A stretch of DNA of 64,000 nt from Asanoa iriomotensis (GTDB taxonomy: Bacteria > Actinomycetota > Actinomycetes > Mycobacteriales > Micromonosporaceae): contig NZ_BONC01000013.1 in assembly GCF_016862515.1 (NCBI RefSeq), forward strand, positions 1 to 64,000, given 5' to 3'. Below the pieces are notes generated by a model, which was given only the letters and a program-made list of their open reading frames with translations, had not been told where the DNA came from and did not search any database. Position 1 is the first letter of the stretch, and the number at the start of each line of letters is the position of its first letter. Made by a program: the position numbers and the translations under genes. Below are positions 48,203 to 58,106 of the stretch, piece by piece.

Positions 48203-48237
48203 AACGGCCGCGAGCCCCATTCGGGTTCGCGGCCGTT
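48203..48237. terminator. Terminator of the parA-parB unit
   Basis: A 15 bp stem (AACGGCCGCGAGCCC with GGGTTCGCGGCCGTT, one G-T pair) around a 5-base loop, 14 bp after the parB stop and running directly into a parS site. Confidence 0.7.
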
Positions 48238-48248
48238 TCACGTGAAAC
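48235..48248. promoter_or_regulatory. parS site (perfect) downstream of parB
   Basis: GTTTCACGTGAAAC overlapping the 3' arm of the parB terminator by three bases. Confidence 0.93.
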
Positions 48249-48284
48249 GCGGATCCACTGAGGGCCAGAAGTTTTACACAGGCG

Positions 48285-48293
48285 TTGTCCACA
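48285..48293 (+). promoter_or_regulatory. DnaA box downstream of parB
   Basis: TTGTCCACA, perfect, 37 bp after the parS at 48235. A weaker TGTGGATGA lies at about 48341. It is about 13 kb from oriC. Confidence 0.5.
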
Positions 48294-48425
48294 GGCACCC
48301 CTCTGAAAGAGCGAAACCCCGTGTCGGAGGCGTTGTGGGCCTGTGGATGAACGAGTGGAGAGGGGGCCTCGACCGCCCGAAATGGGGAAGGACGGAGGCC
48401 CGCATCCTCCGATAGGGTCACCCTC

Positions 48426-49382
48426 GTGCCTCACTCCGCCGACTCGGTCCCCGCATACACCAAGTGGCCCTCCTTCCCGTTCGAGGGCGATCTGCGCGTC
48501 AAGAAGCTTGCCGACCCCGTCGACGCCGAGCCCCGGCGAAAGGGCGAAGACGCAGCGGACTGCGTCGCCTGCAACACCCCGGACGACGCCTACATCTGGG
48601 TGAGCGAGCGGTGGCGCGTACGCGCTATGGAGCGGCCGACCGGCCTGCCGATGGTGCTCATCCTGGAAGCCCGGTCGCATCTGGACCTGGGCGACCTCCC
48701 GAACCTGCTGGCCGCCGAGCTCGGGGTGATGACCGTCCGCCTGGAGCGCGCGGTGCGGTCGCTCGACGGGGTGGCCCGGGTGCACGTGAACCGGTGGGGC
48801 GACAGCTCGGCACACCTGCACATGTGGTTCCTGGCGCGGCCGTACGGGCAGCTTCAGCTCCGCGGGACGTTCCTGTCGCTGTGGGACGACATCCTGCCGC
48901 CCATCGCCGAGTCGGTGTGGCGCGAGAACCTGGCGTTGGTGGCGGCGTGGCTCGCGGAGTTCGGCGGCACGCCGTTGGCCGAGCCGCCGCACATCGAGTG
49001 GCAGGCGCCGTCGAGCCTGACGCCACAGTCGACACCGACGGTTGCCGCGGCGGCTGCGGCAACTTCCGCGGAGCCGTTGTCGGTCGCGATCGCGGAGGCG
49101 CCGGAGGGTGTGCCGGATGCCGTGTCGTCGGCTGGCCCGGCTAAGCCCGTGGGCAAGGCTGAGGTGGCGGCTGCACCGGTTGCTGTTGGGGTGGCGCCGG
49201 TCAACGGGGCGAAGAGCGAGGCTCGCGCGGCCGCCGCGGGTGCGCCCGCGGCGGCTGGCGGGCGGGCCGAAGGTGCGGCTGGTGGCGCTGGGGAGAAGGT
49301 CGCGGTGATCGAGGCGCCCGCGGCTGAGCCCGGACCGGCGCCGGCGGTTGTGGCGGGCTCGTCGAAGCCCACGAAGTCGTAG
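48426..49382 (+). CDS. HIT-like conserved protein with Ala-rich tail
   Basis: 318 residues. The first about 200 are folded: residues near VARVHVNRWGDSSAHLHMWFLARP carry an HxH pattern like the histidine-triad active site, and CVACNTPDD near 46 may bind metal. The last about 115 residues are low-complexity Ala/Val/Pro. Similar proteins occur next to parB in related actinomycetes. GTG start at 48426 has no ribosome binding site, but TAGGGT lies 7 bases before it, suggesting a leaderless mRNA. Nucleotide hydrolase or transferase activity is possible but unproven. Confidence 0.72.
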   Translation: MPHSADSVPAYTKWPSFPFEGDLRVKKLADPVDAEPRRKGEDAADCVACNTPDDAYIWVSERWRVRAMERPTGLPMVLILEARSHLDLGDLPNLLAAELGVMTVRLERAVRSLDGVARVHVNRWGDSSAHLHMWFLARPYGQLQLRGTFLSLWDDILPPIAESVWRENLALVAAWLAEFGGTPLAEPPHIEWQAPSSLTPQSTPTVAAAAAATSAEPLSVAIAEAPEGVPDAVSSAGPAKPVGKAEVAAAPVAVGVAPVNGAKSEARAAAAGAPAAAGGRAEGAAGGAGEKVAVIEAPAAEPGPAPAVVAGSSKPTKS

Positions 49383-49398
49383 CGGTTCTCGGTCGTCG

Positions 49399-49430
49399 AA
49401 GCGCACTGGGCCTTGGCCCGGTGCGCTTTT
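49399..49430. terminator. Rho-independent terminator
   Basis: A 13 bp stem (AAGCGCACTGGGC with GCCCGGTGCGCTT, one G-T pair) and a 4-base loop, followed by TT. It ends the 48426 gene. Confidence 0.75.
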
Positions 49431-49431
49431 G

Positions 49432-49445
49432 GTTTCCCGTGAAAC
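49432..49445. promoter_or_regulatory. Degenerate parS site
   Basis: GTTTCCCGTGAAAC, one mismatch from the parS consensus, next to the terminator at 49399. Confidence 0.6.
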
Positions 49446-51045
49446 ATCGTCGGGCGGGGGGTCGGGTCGGCCGCTTCGACAGGCGGGGCTGCGCGAGGGC
49501 TCGAGGTTTGCAGCCGGCTCTCGATCTCATCGGCGTCGTTGGCGAGCGTCCTGTTGTCCGGCGCGGGCCCTATGGATGGCTTGCCCTTGAGGTTTCGGCG
49601 CGGTCCAGCCCCGGACCGTAGAGGTGGCTGCCGACGCTCCGCAATGAGGTCGGGGCTCTCGATTCCGTATTCGGTGTGGCGGCGAGGATTCAAACCGGAG
49701 GCGTCTCAGGCGACTGGCGAGTTTTGTGCCGGGTGGATGGTTGCCCTGCCGCCGACGGAAGGCCTTACGGACTTTGCAATCGCCCACCGCGACGGCGCGT
49801 CCAGAGGGCGGAGGCTGGCATTCCAGAGGCATTCGCCGTGGGCGCCTCCGTCCGGGCTCCGAGTGGTGGTTGCGAGAGGGCCGGCGAGCACAAGCGCGAT
49901 CGGCCAAACGCTGCCGCCCGGTCGGAGGCTCCCGAGACGTTGCGGGAGGTGCCGGGCAGGTCCCTGCCCACCTGTGCTGCCGTCGCGACGAACCCTGTGG
50001 AGGACGCGTGTGTCGGCTGCTGGCTGGGACGGCCGGGTTGGCTGACCGAGTGGAAACTGGACCATCGCCAGGACTCGTCGAGTGTCGTGCGGGCAGATTC
50101 GCCGCGCGGGATGAGAGGCGCGCTCTTGCGTCCCGACGCCCGCCAGGCCAACAGTCCCGGCCGCTAGGAGCTCGACGAAAGAACCGCGACCCAGCCGTGG
50201 CCAAGCAGAGAGCCCGTGCGGCAGATCATCCCGCGGCCGGAGCGTCGCCCGAGGCCCGCGTTGTGAGAGCCCGGCGCCAGCGCGTCACAACGGAGAGGCT
50301 CGACCAAAGTCTGGTGAGGCTCCTCCCTAAACGAGGTGTCCATGCGACGCGAGCGACGAGATGTGGCAACCCGCCGGTCGTGGCAAGCACTTGGCGGCTG
50401 GGCGACCCGTGATCGCGATACCGGGCACCGTCGCCGAGAACGACACCGACTCGGCCCATCCTGAACGACGGATCTCGGCTGTGCCCGACCTTCTCGCCCG
50501 TGACACGAACTAACCCAGCCTTTGCCTTGAACGTAGCGTTCGGCTCGATGTCATCGTTCATCCGCACGCATGACGGCGTTTGTCCTATGTGGACCAATGG
50601 TGATCCATCGGCTTGCGGTCGCCGTCTTGGGCCAGATCGAGCAAGTTGGGTCAGTTCACTACTCCGACTATGTCGGCGCGCGATGCTTTGCTGCATGGGC
50701 CGGTCCCGCCGTGCATCAGGCTCTCGGCAGCGACGTCTTCCGGGCAACGTTGCCGAGGCACGGGCGCGTTGCAACCCATCGAGTCAATAGGTCTGCCCCT
50801 GCGGCAGGAGCGGGTGGTCGGCGACGAAATGGACGTCGGGTGGGACCGTCAGCGGCGACTGCGTGGCGGGTCCCAGCCCGGGTGGTTGACGTTGGTGGTT
50901 CGTGTGTCCGGGGGCGTCGACGGGTCATTGGCCTTTCTGCGGCGTGCCTACGCCGAGGCAACCGTCGACGCTCGGGAAGGCGCCAAAGTCACGCCGCCGC
51001 CAACGCGCTGGATTGGTCTCTGCCGCAGTGGGCGCCAACGACGTG

Positions 51046-51059
51046 GTTTCACGTGAAAC
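51046..51059. promoter_or_regulatory. parS site (perfect)
   Basis: GTTTCACGTGAAAC followed by A, in non-coding sequence. Confidence 0.92.
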
Positions 51060-51498
51060 ATCGCGCAGCGCGGTCGAACCGGCCCGAGCCCGGCAGCGGG
51101 TCGTTCGGCTAGCCGGACCTATCGGTGCGTGTGGCTAACCGGACCGCCGCCACTGTCTGGCGACCCGTCGCCGGCGGGGAGATGGGTTGGCGGCGCGAGT
51201 CCGCAAGCGCTCGTCGGCGGCCCACCGCACGGACACGACGTGAGCAACGCATGCGGTGGACCACGACGCACGGCGGTGCCCGTGGCTCGACCGGCTAAAG
51301 CCGAAGCGCGTAACTAGTGGGCCGGCGCACCGTGGTCATCGGCGGCCGGCCCGCCTCCAGGCTCCCGGGCACCGAGGAAGTGGCGGCCCGGGGTAACCCG
51401 CAAACGACAACTCGGCGCGTGCCGCACCGTTGCTCTCTTCACTCTCGACGACCGTCCCGACGACGAGGTCGACGGACGGGCCCGGGCGCCGTCCCGGC

Positions 51499-51825
51499 CG
51501 ACGGACGGGGGGCCTGGAGCGCCCTCTGCTGGTCGTGGCCGGACGGGGGCCCTGGCGCGGTCGACGGACGGGGCCTGGGGCGCCCTTTGCTGGTCGTGGC
51601 TGGAGGGCCCGTGCGCGGTCGCGGTCGACGGACGGGGGCCGAGGGGCGGCGTCTTCTGGTCGTGGCTGGAGGGGCCCGTGCGCGGTCGCGGTCGACGGAC
51701 GGGGGCCTGGGGCGCCCTCTCCTGGTCGTCGCCCGACGGGCCCGTGCGTGGTCCCGGTCGACGGATGGGGGGGCCGCGGGCGGCCTCCTCAGTCGGCGGC
51801 GCCGACGAGAGCGTGTCGTTGCTCA
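51499..51825. repeat. Minisatellite, 64-67 bp unit
   Basis: Copies of TCGACGGACGGGG followed by GCCTGGGGCGCCCT and TGGTCGTGGC segments begin at about 51499, 51563, 51627, 51694 and 51760. Steps of 64, 67 and 66 are not multiples of three, so protein code is not preserved. Confidence 0.8.
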
Positions 51826-51969
51826 GGCTGATGACCCGCCGATGGCGCGGGTGGTATTCGTTTGGGCGCCTCCGACGACGTGGGCGCCAACTGGCCCGTA
51901 TGCGGCTCGTCGCGGCAGTTGCCGCGCTCCGGCCTTTGGGAGCCCAGCGCTACTGGGCCGATCCGCGAT

Positions 51970-51983
51970 GTTTCACGTGAAAC
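51970..51983. promoter_or_regulatory. parS site (perfect, 16 bp palindrome)
   Basis: TGTTTCACGTGAAACA (51969-51984), the most extended palindrome of the group. Confidence 0.94.
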
Positions 51984-54298
51984 AGCGGCGCGCGCCACGG
52001 CCACACCAGCCCGCGCTCGTCGAGTTCGGTCGCACAGCCGGATTGCGGTCGAGAACGCCAGACTCGACAGGCGAACTCTGGACGGGTGCCGTCCGCGGCC
52101 AGATGGCAGCGAAGCGCGCGCCGCTGCGTCTTCGGGGAATGCCCGATCGCCTCTCTTGTCGCGGCTCGTGCCGGCCAGATCGGCAGGCGCCGACGAGTTC
52201 GAGGCGGGGCCAGCCTTCACTAGCGGTCGGTAGTGCTCGCGCGAGCGGGGGTCGAGCCGTCCTAAGAGTCGAACCTATCGCCCGCGATCACGAGGCTACG
52301 CGCGCATGGCGGGCAGGCGCGCATTGCGCGCCGGTCTTCGCCTGCCGCCGTCGGATGCATCTGCCTGCGGGCAGTGCCCTCGAATTCGTTCGGGCTCGGG
52401 GCCAGCAACTCCGTTTCCGTGCTCGGCGCCGGCTGTGGGAACTGTCGCAGGCGCAGGACTGGGAGCCGTTCGAGACGGCAGCCACTGGTTGCCGGAGCTG
52501 TACACCTTGGCTCGCTTCGCTGGCTGCGGGTCATGGTGCCGGCGCGTGGCCAAGTCCGCCTGGAGAGGCGGTCCGTTGGGCACCGGTGCCAACGGCACTC
52601 TCGTCATCACGCGGCTTGTGTCGTGACCTCGCGCCGCAAAGTTGGTCGCTCGTTGCGGCGCTGGTTTGTGAGGGCAACACACGGCACGCACCCAACCCGG
52701 CCCCGGCCTCAACGGTTCGGGGCTCAGTTCGGGCGGCGCCGGGCAGTTGCGTCAAGCAGGGGTCCGGCCCGTTGATTTCGCCGGGTCGTCTGCGCGCGCT
52801 GCTGCGAACTCGAGTTGGATGGGCGAAGGGACATCGAGCGCTTTGGCTGGCCAAGCTGTGTCCGTCCCTGTCCACGGTCCGCCGCTTCGCGGGCTAGGGT
52901 TCAAATCGCGAACGCCTAGTCCAGGTGGTCATCAACACGCTGGGGTCGTCGCTTGGCCAACGGATCTCGCCTGCCGGCCTCCCGCCTGCTTGCTGCTCGC
53001 GTTGGCGGCCACGACGCGCCGACGGGCGGCCACAGAACGACGGATCTGGCAACGCACGTCACCGTCCTTCGGACGCTCGTATCCGCCGCGGCTGTGCGCG
53101 GGCTGCCGTCGAAGTCCAGCATCGGTGGCGGTCCCATCGCCTTCCCGATAGCGACTCTGGTCGAGTCAGGGTGGGTGGTTCCCGTTGCGTTCGTCGTTGC
53201 CATATCGCCGCGCGCTGCGTCCGACGGGGGCTGATGGTCGCACGGACGCCGGGTCATGTCCTGCTCTGCTTCTTCCCATCCCCTGCTGGCGGCCGCGGCG
53301 CGCGTCGCAGCGCGGGGCCGACGATCCATCATCGATGGTGCGTCAGCGGTAACCCGCACCGACCTTAAGGAACAGGGTGCGAGGGTCCGCTCCGCCGGTG
53401 TCCTGCACAGCGGCCGCTCCACTGGCTCGGCATTCGGCCGCCTCTGCGTCAGACAGAGCCCGAATCGCGCGGCGAGATCCAGTGGGGCTGCGTGCGGAGC
53501 GGTGCGCGGTAGACGACTCGGTGGACGACCGCGGCGGCCGCGCCGGCGCGTCGAGCTTCCCGAGCAGCGATCTGGATCCCCGCCTGTCACGGGTCCGTAC
53601 GACACGCTGAAACGGGTGCCGGTGACGGCACACCGGCGCTGAGCCAGCACCCTCAATCCGGCACTGTCGGCACGGGAGCGAGGCGGTCGTCGGGTTGGAA
53701 ACGGCAACCATGGCGGCTGGCATCGACGTGCCGAGCATCGATCAGGAATCGCCCGACTGGGACAAGTCGACGGACCCGCCGGTCGGGATAGGACAATGCG
53801 GCCATGGCGCCGTAGCCGCTAAGCCGGCCCGATTGACCCTGGCAGCGTCGACGCCGCACGCGAAGCGTCGCGCGTCCGCGTGCCCACCCATGGCTCCCGA
53901 CGTTGCACCCGTGAGCATCCCCGACCGCCGAGCTGATCGTGAGCGCCCCATGCTCGTTCCAACCCGAGGATCGGCGAGCCCCTGCCGGTCGCGAGATCAC
54001 CTCATACTCCGTTCCGAAGCGGGACGTGCGTCGCGGCGACGACCGAGGGTGCCGCCCGCGCCGGCCACCGACGGCCGCGTCCCTGCTAGCTCAAGCCTCG
54101 AGAAGGACCGCACCCTCCACCCGGCCTGTGCCCCGACCCGAGCGGTGCCTCGGCGGGCGTGCCGCAACCAGCTCTCCTGCACCGCATCCTCGGCCCGCTG
54201 ACGCTGCCCAGGACTCGGTAGGCGAGTCGTCGGCCCGTCAAGGAACACCACGAGCGGCCGAAGCCAAGCAGCACGGCGACGTCGCCGACCGCGCGGCC

Positions 54299-54312
54299 GT
54301 TTCACGTGGAAC
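54299..54312. promoter_or_regulatory. parS-like site (one mismatch)
   Basis: GTTTCACGTGGAAC, 57 bp before the perfect site at 54356. Confidence 0.7.
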
Positions 54313-54355
54313 CGGCCAGCCTCCAACCCGACGAAGCGCGGACCCTCAAATCTTG

Positions 54356-54369
54356 GTTTCACGTGAAAC
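54356..54369. promoter_or_regulatory. parS site (perfect)
   Basis: GTTTCACGTGAAAC just upstream of the GNAT gene; with the site at 54299 it forms a close pair. Confidence 0.92.
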
Positions 54370-54392
54370 GAAGCACCCTCAGAATTGGCAGA

Positions 54393-54905
54393 GTGCGGAT
54401 CCGAGCGGCCCAACCCGAAGACCTCCCCACGCTCCAGGACATCGAGCGCGCAGCCGGCGAGATGTTCCGCGCCATCGGCATGCCGGAGATCGCAGACGAC
54501 GACCCGCCGCCGCTGGCCGACCTGGAGCGACACCAACAAGAAGGAACGGCCTGGGTCGCCACGACCGAGACCAACGAGACCGTCGCCTACCTCATCGCCG
54601 ACCACATAGACGCCGGCCTCCACATCGACCAGGTCTCAGTCCACCCGAACCACGGGGGCAAAGGAATAGGCCGCCAACTCATCGACCACGCCGCCGCAGC
54701 GGCCAGCACGAACGAGATCACAGCCCTGACGCTCACCACGTTCCGCGACGTCCCATGGAACGCCAGCTACTACGAACGCTGCGGCTTCAGAACGCTCGAC
54801 GACTACGAGCTGACGCCAGACCTCACGGCGATCCGAAACCGAGAAGCAGACCACGGCCTCGACCGCTGGCCGCGCGTCACGATGCGCCGCCAGATGATCA
54901 GCTGA
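54393..54905 (+). CDS. GNAT family N-acetyltransferase
   Basis: About 170 residues from the GTG at 54393 (VRIRAAQPEDLPTLQDIERAA). The acetyl-CoA pyrophosphate loop is SVHPNHGGKGIGRQLI, followed by NASYYERCGFR, typical of GNAT proteins acting on amines of small molecules or proteins. Upstream in-frame starts (54306, 54363) would run through parS and are less likely. Its end overlaps the convergent ddl gene by 8 bp. Confidence 0.85.
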   Translation: MRIRAAQPEDLPTLQDIERAAGEMFRAIGMPEIADDDPPPLADLERHQQEGTAWVATTETNETVAYLIADHIDAGLHIDQVSVHPNHGGKGIGRQLIDHAAAAASTNEITALTLTTFRDVPWNASYYERCGFRTLDDYELTPDLTAIRNREADHGLDRWPRVTMRRQMIS

Positions 54906-55854
54906 CCCGCCCTGCGGCCCGCGCGACCATCTCCGCCAGCACCTTGCCGAAGTCCAACCCAGCCGCCTGAATAGCCATCGGCATCAGCGACGTCTCGGTC
55001 ATCCCCGGCGCGACGTTGACCTCCAGCACCTGCGGCGCCCCAGACTCGTCGACGATCAGATCGACCCGCGACAGGTCCCGCAGACCAAGCGCGTTGTGCG
55101 CCGCCACGGCCGCCGAGGCGACGGACCGCGCCACCGGATCAGACAGGCGCGCCGGTGTGTGCCACGTCGTCAGACCGGCCGTATACCGCGCCGCATAGTC
55201 GTACACCCCATTGCGTGGCACGATCTCCACCGCCGGAAGCGCCTGCGGACCGTCGCCCAGGTCGATCACCGTGACCGCGACGTCCATCCCCGTGACGTAC
55301 CGCTCCACCAGCGCCGTCGACCCGTACGCGAAGCAACCCACCATCGCCGCCGGCAGTGCGCTCTCGTCCCGGACCACCGCGGCGCCGAGCCCGGACCCGC
55401 CCTGCGCCGGCTTGACCATCAACGGCAGACCCAGCCGCGACGCGATCCGCTCGAGCACCGCGACCGCACCCAGCTCGGAGAACCGGTCGTGCGGCAACGC
55501 CACCCAATCGGGGGTCGGAATCCCGTGCTCGCGCAACACCGCCTTCGCCGACGGCTTGTCCCAGGCCAGCCGCGAGGAACGCGCGTCGCACCCGACGTAC
55601 GGGACCTCGCAAAGATCAAGCACGCCCCGCAGCGACCCGTCCTCGCCGGTCGCCCCGTGCAGCGCGATCACCACCGCGTCCGGCGGGTCAGACCGCAGCG
55701 CCGGCAGCAGCGACACGTCGGCGTCGCGCTGTTGTGCGTCGATGCCGGCGCTACGCAGCGCGTCGATCACCCGGCGGCCAGATTTGAGCGACACGTCCCG
55801 CTCGTAGGACAGGCCGCCAGCGAGGACAAGGACGCGCAGATCGGTCGTACTCAT
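54898..55854 (-). CDS. D-alanine--D-alanine ligase family protein
   Basis: 318 residues, ATP-grasp ligase that joins two D-alanines for peptidoglycan. Features: LAGGLSYERDVSLKSG, HGATGEDGSLRG, MVKPAQGGSGLGAAVV, and the metal-binding end EVNVAPGMTETSL (EVNTxPGMT in most Ddl). Several motif residues differ from the standard Ddl (for example Ala-Thr in place of Pro-Phe after HG), so it may be a second, specialised ligase. It follows the aminotransferase gene after 8 bp. Confidence 0.82.
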   Translation of the reverse strand: MSTTDLRVLVLAGGLSYERDVSLKSGRRVIDALRSAGIDAQQRDADVSLLPALRSDPPDAVVIALHGATGEDGSLRGVLDLCEVPYVGCDARSSRLAWDKPSAKAVLREHGIPTPDWVALPHDRFSELGAVAVLERIASRLGLPLMVKPAQGGSGLGAAVVRDESALPAAMVGCFAYGSTALVERYVTGMDVAVTVIDLGDGPQALPAVEIVPRNGVYDYAARYTAGLTTWHTPARLSDPVARSVASAAVAAHNALGLRDLSRVDLIVDESGAPQVLEVNVAPGMTETSLMPMAIQAAGLDFGKVLAEMVARAAGRVS

Positions 55855-55862
55855 AGGTCAGA

Positions 55863-57179
55863 TCATGCCAAGTCAGGACCGGGAGTGTCGGATCCGGCCT
55901 GCCCACGGCGGCGATTGGCGACCGCGCTGATCGCGCCGAACACCTGCCGCATGGCGAGGTCCTGCTCCATGACACCCGCGAGCCGCCGCACGCCCTCGCG
56001 GATCCGCTCCGGCGACGGGAACGAGAAGTTGAGCCGCATGTTGCCGCCACCGGTGCCGTCCGCGTAGAAACCGGTCCCCGGCACATAGGCAACACGTGCC
56101 GCGATCGCCCGCGGCATCATCGCCTTCGAGTCGAGCCCGGGCGGCAGCGTCGCCCAGACGAACAGGCCGCCGCTGGGCCGGGTCCAGGTCGTCCCGGCCG
56201 GCATGAGGTCGGCGAGCGACTCCAGCAGGGCATCCCGCCGCTCCCGGTAGACCTCGCGGTAGGTCTTTATCTGCTCCCGCCACGGCATAGTCGACAGGTA
56301 GGTGGTCACCGCCGCCTGTGCGTACGCGCTCGGGCAGAGAATTTGCGACTCCGACGCGATCACCAGCTTCTCGCGAACCGCGTGCGGCGCGAGGATCCAC
56401 CCCACGCGCAGACCGGGCGCGAACGTCTTCGAGAACGTCGAGAGGTAGAAGACCCCCTCGCGGCGCCGCGCCCGCAACGGCAGCGGCGCCTCGCCGTCGA
56501 AGGACAGCTGACCGTACGGGTCGTCCTCGACCACCAGCAGCCCGGCCCGCTCGCAGATGTCGAGCACCTGGTCACGCCGCTCGTCGGTCATGGTCACGCC
56601 GGCCGGGTTCTGATATGTCGGGATCGTGTAGAGGAACTTCGCCCGGCGCCCCGACCGCGCGACCTCGGCGATGGCCGCCTCAAGGGCGGCGGGGATCAGC
56701 CCGTCGTCGTCCATCGCGACGTGCACGACCTGGGCCTGCGCCGACTGGAAAGCGCCCAGCGCGCCCACGTAGGTCGGACCCTCGGCGAGCACCACGTCGC
56801 CGGGGTCGAGAAAGAGCCGGGACACGAGATCGAGGGCCTGCTGGCCCCCGACGGTGACAACGACATCGTCCGGCGAAGCGCCGGCGGCCGCGTCAATGCC
56901 GGAGAGCGCCATCACCTCGCAGATCCGCTCCCGCAGCTCGAGCGTGCCCTGCCCGATGCCGTACTGCAGAGTGCTCGTCCCATGATCAGCGGCCAGGCTG
57001 CCGAGCATCTCCCCGACGGCGTCCAGCGGAAGAGCGGCGATGTATGGTGCACCACCGGCGAGCGAGACGACCTCGGGACGGCTGGCGACGGCGAACAGAG
57101 CGCGAATCTCCGATGCCGTCATGCCGCGAACCCGCCGCGCGTAGCGGTCGGTATAGTCGTCGAGCGTCGTCCCGGTCAT
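55863..57179 (-). CDS. PLP-dependent aminotransferase class I/II
   Basis: 438 residues, fold-type I, similar to LysN/2-aminoadipate-type aminotransferases without a GntR domain. The PLP lysine is K251 in STFSKTFAPGLRVGW; other cofactor contacts are GGQQALDL (111-118) and YQNPAG (189-194). Start ATG at 57179. It forms an operon with the downstream ddl-like gene, so it might supply or interconvert amino acids for the cell wall, but the substrate is not known. Confidence 0.88.
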   Translation of the reverse strand: MTGTTLDDYTDRYARRVRGMTASEIRALFAVASRPEVVSLAGGAPYIAALPLDAVGEMLGSLAADHGTSTLQYGIGQGTLELRERICEVMALSGIDAAAGASPDDVVVTVGGQQALDLVSRLFLDPGDVVLAEGPTYVGALGAFQSAQAQVVHVAMDDDGLIPAALEAAIAEVARSGRRAKFLYTIPTYQNPAGVTMTDERRDQVLDICERAGLLVVEDDPYGQLSFDGEAPLPLRARRREGVFYLSTFSKTFAPGLRVGWILAPHAVREKLVIASESQILCPSAYAQAAVTTYLSTMPWREQIKTYREVYRERRDALLESLADLMPAGTTWTRPSGGLFVWATLPPGLDSKAMMPRAIAARVAYVPGTGFYADGTGGGNMRLNFSFPSPERIREGVRRLAGVMEQDLAMRQVFGAISAVANRRRGQAGSDTPGPDLA

Positions 57180-57449
57180 GCCCTACCTCGCCTTCGGGCG
57201 CATCGCTGGTTGGTTGATGTTAGACCGCGGGGTCGAAGACCACCTTCGGGTTACCCGAGCGCAGTCCATATCGCGGAATCCTGGGGTCCCCCGGCAGGTC
57301 AGACCCCGGACGCGCGATGCCCGACCTCTCCCCTCCTGCGCGGTTCCGGCGTACGATCGCTGGTTGGGGGCAAGGCGGGCGACACACACGACCTCCACCG
57401 TGCTCCGATAACCGTGATCCGGCAAACGAGCGGTTTTCGAGGTTCCGCG

Positions 57450-58106
57450 ATGTCACGTCGTCTGGTGAGCTTGACTCTCGACACTCTGGAAGATCTGCCG
57501 CGCCCGTGCAGGCAGTGCGTCTACTGGGAACTCGACCCGGTCTCGGCCGAGCGCGCGTGCGCCGCCGGTGACCCGGGCCTGGAAAAGGAGGCCTGGGTCT
57601 CGCAGACCCTCCTCGAATGGGGTTCGTGCGGCAAGCTGATCTACGTCGACGGCATGCCCGCGGGTTTCGTCATGTTCGCCCCGCCGGCTTACGTCCCCCG
57701 CTCGATGGCCTTCCCGACCTCCCCGGTCTCGGCAGACGCCGCCCTCCTGATGAACGCCCACGTGGTCACCGCCTTCGCCGGCGGCGGCCTGGGCCGCATG
57801 CTGGTCCAAGGCGTGGCGCGCGACCTCATCAAACGCGGCATCAAAGCAATCGAGGCCTTCGGCGACGCGAAGTTCGGCGACGCCCCCGACGAGCCTGGTT
57901 GCCTCGCTCCGGCCGATTTCTTCCTTTCCGTCGGCTTCAAGACCGTTCGTCCGCATCCGCGTTATCCCCGGTTGCGCCTGGAGCTGCGCACGGCCTTGTC
58001 GTGGAAGTCCGACGTCGAATACGCGTTGGAAAAGCTGCTCGGCTCGATGAGCCCGGAAAGCATCCTCCGCCCGGTCCGCCCGGCGACCCGCACAAGCAAC
58101 GGCTGA
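57450..58106 (+). CDS. GNAT family N-acetyltransferase
   Basis: 218 residues. After the conserved opening MSRRLVSLTLDTLEDLPRPCRQCVYWELDP, a GNAT core follows with VVTAFAGGGLGRMLVQGVARDL as the acetyl-CoA loop and CLAPADFFLSVGFKTVRPHP near the end. The CRQCVYWE cysteine pair is a family-specific mark. Similar genes sit between parB and trxA in actinomycetes. ATG at 57450; the long upstream open frame is a shadow of the aminotransferase gene. Confidence 0.85.
   Translation: MSRRLVSLTLDTLEDLPRPCRQCVYWELDPVSAERACAAGDPGLEKEAWVSQTLLEWGSCGKLIYVDGMPAGFVMFAPPAYVPRSMAFPTSPVSADAALLMNAHVVTAFAGGGLGRMLVQGVARDLIKRGIKAIEAFGDAKFGDAPDEPGCLAPADFFLSVGFKTVRPHPRYPRLRLELRTALSWKSDVEYALEKLLGSMSPESILRPVRPATRTSNG

Larger units (their letters stand above)
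49383..54392. other. 5 kb gene-poor region carrying parS sites
   Basis: No open frame here resembles a protein family. The longest (51317-52897) covers a minisatellite and has no recognisable domain. Contents seen: parS and parS-like sites, a 64-67 bp minisatellite, and otherwise unstructured sequence. It may be decayed genes kept as a ParB-loading zone. Confidence 0.55.

Noticed and set aside
49670-49710. tRNA-like word (GGTTTGAATCC on the minus strand)
   Set aside because: No acceptor, D- or anticodon arm pairs; chance resemblance.
49527-50204. A 225-codon minus-strand frame
   Set aside because: No ribosome binding site, no domain, and other frames of similar length overlap it; treated as random.
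51317-52897. A 526-codon open frame on the + strand
   Set aside because: It spans a minisatellite whose unit length is not a multiple of three and a parS site, has no recognisable domain and an Arg/Ala composition typical of spurious high-GC frames.
52880-52915. tRNA-like word GGGTTCAAATC
   Set aside because: No cloverleaf can be drawn around it.
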